Shown here: one piece after another, positions 59,184 to 64,000 of the stretch
Position numbering within the stretch: position 1 is the first letter of the stretch
Layout of the letters: the number at the start of each line of letters is the position of its first letter
Assembly: GCF_014195505.1 (NCBI RefSeq)
Contig: NZ_JACIBV010000001.1
Span: 6,076,001 to 6,140,000 of the forward strand
Source: Nonomuraea dietziae
GTDB lineage: Bacteria; Actinomycetota; Actinomycetes; Streptosporangiales; Streptosporangiaceae
Length of the DNA: 64,000 nt
Direction: 5' to 3'
Position numbers and translations under genes: made by a program
The notes under the pieces: model-generated
Databases searched by the model: none
What the model was told of the DNA's origin: nothing
The model's input: only the letters and a program-made list of their open reading frames with translations

Positions 59184-60989
59184 CTAGAAGGCCGCTTCAG
59201 GCAGGTCCATCAGGTCGAGGCCGGTGCTCTCCAGCACCCTGCGCTCGGCGGTGAGCCTGGGCAGCACGGTCGAGGCGAAGAACGAGGCGCCCGCGACCTT
59301 GCCCTGGTAGAAGGGGTCCTCGCCATCGGCAAGACGGCCCAGCGCGATCTCCGCCTGGCGCAGCAGCAGCCAGCCGATGATCAGGTCGCCCAGCGCCAGC
59401 AGGAAGCGGGTGGTGTTGAGCCCGACCTTGTAGACCTCGCGCGGAGCCTCCAGCGACCCGAGCGCCCATCCGGCCATCGTGTCGCCCATGGCCTTGACCT
59501 CGGCCGCGGCCTCGGCAAGCAGCTTGCGCTCCTGCTTCAGCCTGCCGTTGCCCGCCTCCGAGGAGGCGAAGGCGTTGATCTCGGCCATCAGCGAGCCGAT
59601 CGCCGCGCCCTGGTTGCGCAGGATCTTGCGGAAGAACAGGTCGAGACCCTGGATCGCGGTCGTGCCCTCGTAGAGGGAGTCGATCTTGGCGTCGCGGATG
59701 TACTGCTCGATCGGGTACTCCTGCAGGTAACCCGAGCCGCCCAGGGTCTGCAGCGAGCGCGACAACATCTCATAGGAGCGCTCGGAGCCGACACCCTTGA
59801 CGACGGGCAGCAGCAGGTCGTTCATGGCCTCGGCGTGCTTGTCGCCGGGGTTGACCAGAAGCGTGTCCTGGAAGGTCGCCGTGTAGAGGACCAGCGCCCG
59901 CATGCCCTCGGCGTACGTCTTCTGCAGCATCAGCTCGCGGCGCACGTCGGGGTGGTGGGTGATGGTCACGCGCGGCGCGCTCTTGTCGGCCATCTGGGTC
60001 AGGTCGGCGCCCTGAGCGCGCGACTTGGCGTACTCCAGGGCGTTCAGGTAGCCGGTGGACAGCGTGGCGATGGCCTTGGTGCCCACCATCATGCGGGCGT
60101 GCTCGATCACCATGAACATCTGCTTGATGCCCTCGTGCACGTCGCCGACCAGGGTGCCGATCGCCGGGTGCTTGTCGCCGAAGGTGAGCTCGCAGGTCGT
60201 GGAGACCTTGAGTCCCATCTTCTTCTCGACGTTGGTGACGTAGGCGCCGTTGCGCTCGCCCAGGCTGCCGTCCTCCAGGTTCACGTGGTACTTGGGTACC
60301 AGGAACATCGACAGGCCCTTGGTGCCGGGACCGTGTCCCTCGGGCCTGGCCAGCACGAGGTGGAAGATGTTGTCGGACATGTCGTGCTCGGCGCTGGTGA
60401 TGAAGCGCTTGACGCCCTCGATGTGCCAGGTGCCGTCGGGCTGCTGGATCGCGCGGGCGCGGCCCGCGCCGACGTCCGAGCCCGCGTCGGGCTCGGTCAG
60501 CACCATGGTGGCGCCCCAGTTGTTCTCGATCGCCAGCTCGGCGAAGCGCTTCTGCTCGGGGGTGCCGAGCTTCCACAGGGTGTAGGCGAAGTTGGGGCCC
60601 GCGGCGTACATGTAGAGCGCGGGGTTGGCGCCGAGCACCATCTCCGCGGCCGACCAGGCCAGCGTGCGGGGGATGCCGGGGCCGCCGAGGTCCTGGGGCA
60701 GGTCCAGGTGCGCCCAGCCGCCCTCCATGAGCGCCTTGAAGGACTTCTTCACCCCGTCGGAGACCGTGACCGTCGACGTGGCGGGGTCGAAGACCGGAGG
60801 CGTGCGGTCGCCCTCCTCGAAGGAATCGGCGAGCACGCCGGTCGCCAGTCGGTTGACCTCGTCCAGGATGCTGCGGGCGACGTCTTCGTCCACTTCGGAG
60901 AAGGGGCCCGTACCGAGGATGTCGCCGCGTCCGAAGACCTCGAAGAGGTTGAACTCCAGGTCGCGCACGTTGCTCTTGTAGTGGCCCAT
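59184..60989 (-). CDS. Acyl-CoA dehydrogenase, large type with C-terminal extension
   Basis: This 601-residue flavoenzyme has an N-terminal extension, the acyl-CoA dehydrogenase motifs MVLTEPDAGSDVGAGRARA, ITSAEHDMSDNIFHLVLARPEGHGPGTKGLSMFLVP and the catalytic-base region RDAKIDSLYEGTTAIQGLDLFFRKILR, and a C-terminal helical Acyl-CoA_dh_C domain. It carries out the first step of beta-oxidation; large types often take long or branched acyl-CoA. A GGAGAGAG stretch precedes the ATG at 60989. Palindromes lie in its promoter. Confidence 0.92.
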   Translation of the reverse strand: MGHYKSNVRDLEFNLFEVFGRGDILGTGPFSEVDEDVARSILDEVNRLATGVLADSFEEGDRTPPVFDPATSTVTVSDGVKKSFKALMEGGWAHLDLPQDLGGPGIPRTLAWSAAEMVLGANPALYMYAAGPNFAYTLWKLGTPEQKRFAELAIENNWGATMVLTEPDAGSDVGAGRARAIQQPDGTWHIEGVKRFITSAEHDMSDNIFHLVLARPEGHGPGTKGLSMFLVPKYHVNLEDGSLGERNGAYVTNVEKKMGLKVSTTCELTFGDKHPAIGTLVGDVHEGIKQMFMVIEHARMMVGTKAIATLSTGYLNALEYAKSRAQGADLTQMADKSAPRVTITHHPDVRRELMLQKTYAEGMRALVLYTATFQDTLLVNPGDKHAEAMNDLLLPVVKGVGSERSYEMLSRSLQTLGGSGYLQEYPIEQYIRDAKIDSLYEGTTAIQGLDLFFRKILRNQGAAIGSLMAEINAFASSEAGNGRLKQERKLLAEAAAEVKAMGDTMAGWALGSLEAPREVYKVGLNTTRFLLALGDLIIGWLLLRQAEIALGRLADGEDPFYQGKVAGASFFASTVLPRLTAERRVLESTGLDLMDLPEAAF

Positions 60990-61030
60990 GGCTGCTCTCT
61001 CTCCTTGAACCGAGGGGTGTTTGTACTGGC

Positions 61031-61063
61031 GAGTAACCTTACTCTCAATGCTACCCATGGGTA
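61031..61063. promoter_or_regulatory. Inverted repeats in the acyl-CoA dehydrogenase / methyltransferase promoter
   Basis: GAGTAA-CC-TTACTC lies at 61031-61044 and the perfect 12-bp palindrome TACCCATGGGTA at 61052-61063. On the minus strand TTACCC and TAAGGT, spaced 17 bp, could be the -35 and -10 of the dehydrogenase gene, so both palindromes overlap the promoter. Confidence 0.5.
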
Positions 61064-61079
61064 ACCTCTCCTATGCACA

Positions 61080-61085
61080 TACTCT
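61080..61085 (+). promoter_or_regulatory. Leaderless -10 element (TACTCT) of the methyltransferase gene
   Basis: TACTCT ends 6 nt before the ATG at 61092; no Shine-Dalgarno sequence is present. Confidence 0.45.
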
Positions 61086-61091
61086 CGACCC

Positions 61092-61898
61092 ATGGATGCC
61101 GAAGCGCTGAACGAACGGTGGCGACAGCACCTGGCGTCGTGGGCCATCCCGCCGGAGATCCTCGCGGTGGCGCCCTCCGACCCCTGGGGGCACTCTCCCG
61201 CCCGATTCGCCGCGAGAACCGACCGCGCGGTGGCGGAGGCGGAGGGGCCGACGCTGGCAAGAGTGGAGGAGGCGCTGCCTGACGGCGGCACGCTGCTCGA
61301 CGTCGGCGCGGGCGCGGGTGCGGCCTCCCTGCCGCTGGCCGGGCGGATCGGCAGGCTGATCGCCGTCGACACCTCCCCGGCGATGCTCGCCGAGCTCGGG
61401 CTCAGGGCGGAGAAGGCGGGCCTCGAGGCCACGATCGTCGAGGGCAGCTGGCCGGAGGTCGCCGATCGCGCGGGCACCGCCGACGTGGCGGTCGCCGCGC
61501 ACGTCGTCTACAACGTGCCCGACCTGGCCGCCTTCTTCGTGGCCCTCGACGACCACGTCACCGGCAGGGTGGTCGTCGAGCTGCCCGACCGCCACCCGAT
61601 GAGCTGGATGAACCTGCTCTGGGAGCACCTTCACGGAGTGCGGCGCCCGGTCAGGCCCATCGCGGAGGACGCGGTCGCGCTGGCCGCGGCGCTCGGCTTC
61701 GACGTGCGGGTGGAGGAGCGGGAGTCGCCGATCGAACGGTTCGACACGATCGAGGAGCTGGCCACGAGCGTGTGCCGCCGCGCCTGTCTCGACCCCTCAC
61801 GCGAGGAGGAGGTGGCGCGCACCGCCATGGAGCTCGGTATGTGGCCGGTGCCGCGCGACCGGTGGGTGACGCTCTGGTGGAATCACCGCGGGCGTTGA
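61092..61898 (+). CDS. Class I SAM-dependent methyltransferase
   Basis: This 268-residue protein has a Rossmann methyltransferase core: LLDVGAGAGAASLPLAG (motif I), LIAVDTSPAMLAELG (motif II) and VAVAAHVVYNVPDLAAFF (motif IV). The substrate is unknown; small-molecule methyltransferases of this type look similar. It is divergent from the acyl-CoA dehydrogenase and shares the palindrome-bearing promoter. Downstream comes the guanidine riboswitch of the SMR gene. Confidence 0.87.
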   Translation: MDAEALNERWRQHLASWAIPPEILAVAPSDPWGHSPARFAARTDRAVAEAEGPTLARVEEALPDGGTLLDVGAGAGAASLPLAGRIGRLIAVDTSPAMLAELGLRAEKAGLEATIVEGSWPEVADRAGTADVAVAAHVVYNVPDLAAFFVALDDHVTGRVVVELPDRHPMSWMNLLWEHLHGVRRPVRPIAEDAVALAAALGFDVRVEERESPIERFDTIEELATSVCRRACLDPSREEEVARTAMELGMWPVPRDRWVTLWWNHRGR

Positions 61899-61926
61899 GC
61901 CGTTGTCAGGAGTGAGCGACCAGCTC

Positions 61927-61966
61927 CCGGACGAGACGCGCCGTACCCGGAACGCCAAGACGACGC
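61927..61966 (+). promoter_or_regulatory. Guanidine-III (ykkC-III) riboswitch
   Basis: This 40-nt element closely matches the Thermobifida fusca guanidine-III aptamer as I remember it, including CCGGACGAG and GCGCCGTACCCGG. CCGG (61927-61930) can pair with CCGG (61947-61950), and GCGCCGT (61938-61944) with ACGACGC (61960-61966) as the pseudoknot, with one C.A mismatch. It stands 14 nt before the AAGGAG ribosome-binding site of an SMR exporter, the usual partner. Guanidinium binding should free the ribosome site. Confidence 0.85.
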
Positions 61967-61991
61967 ACCCCTTCGACAACAAGGAGTGCAC

Positions 61992-62315
61992 ATGGCCTGG
62001 GTCATTCTCATCGCCGCTGGCCTGCTCGAGGGCGTCATGGCCTACTCGCTGAAGATGAGCGAGGGCTTCTCCCACCTGTGGTGGGCGGTCAGCTTCCTGG
62101 TCTTCGCCGTCCTCAGCTTCGGCGCGCTGTCCTTCGCGCTCAGGAGCCTGGAGGTCGGCACCGCCTACGCCGTGTGGACGGGCATCGGAGCCGTCGGCAC
62201 CGCCGCGCTCGGCATGCTGCTGATGGGCGACGACGTCTCGGCCGTCAAGCTGGGCTCGATCGCCTTCATCATCATCGGCGTCGTCGGCCTCAACCTCTCC
62301 GGCGCGGCCCACTGA
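61992..62315 (+). CDS. SMR-family exporter, probable guanidinium exporter (Gdx/SugE type)
   Basis: This 107-residue protein has four membrane helices with the conserved membrane-embedded Glu in AAGLLEGVMAYSLKMSEGF and the Gdx/SugE-like signature VGTAYAVWTGIGAVGTAALGMLL. Members of this clade exchange guanidinium for protons. The guanidine riboswitch directly upstream strongly supports that substrate. ATG at 61992 has AAGGAG 5 nt before it. One SMR protein suffices if it inserts in both orientations. Confidence 0.92.
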   Translation: MAWVILIAAGLLEGVMAYSLKMSEGFSHLWWAVSFLVFAVLSFGALSFALRSLEVGTAYAVWTGIGAVGTAALGMLLMGDDVSAVKLGSIAFIIIGVVGLNLSGAAH

Positions 62316-62323
62316 CGTCGTGT

Positions 62324-62353
62324 GGAGAAGGACGCCTGCGGGCGTCCTTCTCC
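62324..62353 (+). terminator. Terminator of the SMR gene
   Basis: GGAGAAGGACGCC (62324-62336) and GGCGTCCTTCTCC (62341-62353) form a perfect 13-bp stem with a TGCG loop, 9 nt after the stop codon. Confidence 0.88.
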
Positions 62354-62380
62354 CTGGTCCCGCGCTCTCTCGAGGACGGA

Positions 62381-62824
62381 CTAGCGCGCCCTCCCCTTCA
62401 TGGTGAGGGTGAGGATGCCCGCGATGAGGTAGACCAGCGCGCCGCGCCAGACGGAGTCCCACGCGGCACCGAAGATGCCCTCGCCGTCGATGACGAGCTG
62501 GACGGGGTAGGTCAGGACCGCGGTGATGCCCGCGGGCAGGAGCGCGAACTTCCACGGGTGCTGGAGCGACCAGGTGCGCGCCTGCCTGGTGACCCTGTCG
62601 CCCTCCTGAGGCTTGGCCACCGCGCCGATGGCGGCGATGAGGGCGAACAGGCTGATGCCGAGGCCGAGGGCCCACGGCAGGTCGGCGGATCCCGGCAGGA
62701 TCACGCCCATGCCGTAGCTGGCCGCGGCGACCACGCCGCCGCCCACGGCGGCGGCCTTCCAAGGGGCGCCACGCAACGCGGCGCCGGACAACGACAGTTC
62801 TTCGCGTCGAGAGAGCTCGTTCAT
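62381..62824 (-). CDS. Small integral membrane protein of unknown function
   Basis: This 147-residue protein has four hydrophobic helices (AAAVGGGVVAAASYGMGVIL, WALGLGISLFALIAAIGAV, FALLPAGITAVLTYPVQLVI and GALVYLIAGILTLTM) and a charged N-terminus. I do not recognise a family. The ATG at 62824 follows GGGGTT closely; a frame open upstream adds 12 residues. It is divergent from the GNAT gene. Confidence 0.7.
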   Translation of the reverse strand: MNELSRREELSLSGAALRGAPWKAAAVGGGVVAAASYGMGVILPGSADLPWALGLGISLFALIAAIGAVAKPQEGDRVTRQARTWSLQHPWKFALLPAGITAVLTYPVQLVIDGEGIFGAAWDSVWRGALVYLIAGILTLTMKGRAR

Positions 62825-62895
62825 AACCCCAGGGTGCCTTTTCGCGCCCCTTGTCCGCATCGGGGATCGACCCTGATAGTTCCCCGAGGATGCGT

Positions 62896-62901
62896 CATGA
62901 T
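62896..62901 (+). promoter_or_regulatory. Leaderless -10 element (CATGAT) of the GNAT gene
   Basis: CATGAT ends 6 nt before the ATG at 62908; it matches four of six consensus bases. Confidence 0.35.
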
Positions 62902-62907
62902 TCGGAC

Positions 62908-63820
62908 ATGCAGGAATTCACCATCGAACGGCTCGGACCGGGTGACGAGGACCGGTTGCGCGAGATCAGGCTCCACGCGCTGGCCGACGCGCCGACCGCC
63001 TTCGCCTCCACCCACGACAAGGAAGTCGCCTACCCCCGCGACAAGTGGGCCGAGCGCCTGGCCGACCCCGACTCGGCCTGGTTCGTGGCCGCCGACGCCG
63101 GCCTGGTCTGCGCCAGGCAGGAGCACGAGGGGGAGGTCCACCTGCTGTCGATGTGGGTGGCGCCTCGGGCCAGGGGGACCGGCCTGGCCGGTCGCCTGGT
63201 GGACGAGGTCGTCGCCTGGTCCAAGGCGCGAGAGGCCCACGAGATCGGCCTGTGGGCCGTCGACGACAACCTCGACGCCCGCGCGCTCTACGCGCGCAAG
63301 GGCTTCCTGCCCAGCGGCGAGGTCATGGCGCTGCCGTCCCATCCGGAGCTGATGGAGTCGCGCTACGTGCTCTCCCTGGTCTTCCGTACGGCCCGCGCCG
63401 ACGACCTGCCCGCCATCGTCGCGCTCATCACCGACGACGCGATCGCCGCGGGCCCGCACCGGCGCGTACGGCGAGGAGCACCTGGCCGCCTTCGAGGACA
63501 TCGAGGCCGACCCCAACAACGAGCTCATCGTCGCCGAGCTGAAGGGCGAGGTCGTCGGCACGATGCAGCTCACCTACATCCCCGGCATCTCCAGGCTCGG
63601 CGCCACACGCCTGCAGGTGGAGGCGGTCAGGATCGCCGGGCACCTGCGAGGGCAGGGCTGGGGCCGCAGGATGATGGAGTGGGCGCACGCCAAGGGCAGG
63701 GCGCGCGGCTGCGCGATGGTCCAGCTCACCTCCGACAAGCGGCGTGAGGACGCGCACCGCTTCTACCGCTCGCTCGGCTACGCCCAGTCACACGAGGGGT
63801 TCAAGCTCCAGCTCGACTAG
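62908..63820 (+). pseudogene. Tandem GNAT acetyltransferase, second domain frameshifted
   Basis: The first GNAT domain (to about 63375) is intact: LLSMWVAPRARGTGLAGRLVDEVVAW is its acetyl-CoA-binding motif A. A second GNAT domain begins in the same frame (TARADDLPAIVALITDDAIAAG), then shifts frame near 63453-63455 and continues in the next frame (AYGEEHLAAFEDI ... VRIAGHLRGQGWGRRMMEW ... FYRSLGYAQSHEGFKL). Removing one C from CCC at 63453-63455 restores a single protein of about 303 residues. It is either a true pseudogene or a base-calling error. The end overlaps the convergent gene by 33 bp. Confidence 0.8.
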
Positions 63821-64000
63821 GTTGTCGTGGTAGACGGCGCCCTTGCCCATGTCGGCGTCGCGCTCGTCGACCACGGCGTTCGGGTTGGCCCCACCGGTCG
63901 TGAGCTTCGGCCACCTGCCCTTCGGGCTGGCCACCACGCCCTTGGCCACCCTGTCGCTGACCTCCACGTCGGCCAGGAAGTAGCCGTTGTGGTTGACCAC
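63788..64000 (-). CDS. Molybdopterin oxidoreductase, C-terminal fragment
   Basis: The 70 codons in the window are the end of a gene that begins beyond position 64000. The sequence RVAKGVVASPKGRWPK ... GGANPNAVVDERDADMGKGAVYHDNLVELE matches the molybdopterin-dinucleotide-binding C-terminus of DMSO-reductase-family enzymes. The partner and substrate cannot be told from this part. The stop lies inside the end of the convergent GNAT gene. Confidence 0.8.
   Translation of the reverse strand: MVNHNGYFLADVEVSDRVAKGVVASPKGRWPKLTTGGANPNAVVDERDADMGKGAVYHDNLVELELEPLV

Noticed and set aside
1..64000. tRNA genes, rRNA genes, insertion sequences, prophage and integrase genes
   Set aside because: Looked for by eye (T-loop GTTCRA with CCA-side stem, transposase or integrase motifs, terminal inverted repeats) and none was convincing; a tRNAscan-SE run would settle the tRNA question.

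Overview
The window is GC-rich, gene-dense DNA from a filamentous actinobacterium. The gene set (bldC, valine/leucine dehydrogenase, DUF3073, a purS-purQ-purL and purF-purM arrangement, PhoX, a collagen-like secreted protein, and a Thermobifida-like guanidine-III riboswitch) suggests the Streptosporangiales (Nonomuraea/Streptosporangium type). That placement is inference from synteny and family resemblance. I see no tRNA, rRNA, IS element, prophage or CRISPR array.

Region by region. 1-10.2 kb: an extracellular polysaccharide locus. One minus-strand operon runs from the priming sugar transferase through an O-antigen-ligase/polymerase-like protein, a MurJ-type flippase, a polysaccharide deacetylase, a GT4, a Wzz-like protein and a second GT4; five successive junctions are 4-nt stop/start overlaps. 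A secreted GH26-like hydrolase converges on its end, and a truncated ATP-grasp ligase diverges from the hydrolase. 10.2-17.7 kb: a Tet(M)/Otr(A)-like GTPase, a NarL-type two-component pair, a LysR/EamA pair, a tautomerase-fold protein, an orphan response regulator and pyrD. 17.7-22.4 kb: GH20 hexosaminidase, lipoprotein amidase, LacI and TetR regulators. 22.7-25.7 kb: bldC, a conserved unknown, vdh and DUF3073. 25.7-26.5 kb: a gene-free, repeat-rich interval. 26.5-31.3 kb: purM, purF, a Pro/Gly-rich DUF4190 protein and an SCP2-like protein. 31.4-43 kb: phoX behind a PHO-box-like array, a frameshifted ABC exporter, MFS/TetR, an MTHFR-fold protein, a YbaB/WXG100-like/LysM operon, HxlR/oxidoreductase and a second MFS. 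43-46.8 kb: a membrane adenylate cyclase plus Crp-family regulator operon with a candidate Crp site, then the collagen-like protein. 46.8-51 kb: purL, purQ, an RsbW-like kinase and purS. 51-54.8 kb: a 2-oxoacid dehydrogenase E1alpha-E1beta-E2 operon. 54.8-64 kb: Dabb protein, ECF sigma with partner, MBL hydrolase, secreted alpha/beta hydrolase, large acyl-CoA dehydrogenase, methyltransferase, a guanidine-III riboswitch with SMR exporter, a frameshifted tandem GNAT, and the C-terminus of a molybdopterin oxidoreductase.

Working together: purine synthesis (purS/Q/L/F/M), pyrimidine synthesis (pyrD) and acyl-CoA formation form the housekeeping frame. Between these lie cell-surface functions (polysaccharide, amidase, collagen-like protein, WXG100-like operon) and small regulator/exporter pairs. 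Many genes carry a TANNNT-like hexamer 5-8 nt before the start codon, suggesting widespread leaderless transcription. Two genes are broken by one extra base in short G or C runs; they may be pseudogenes or consensus errors.
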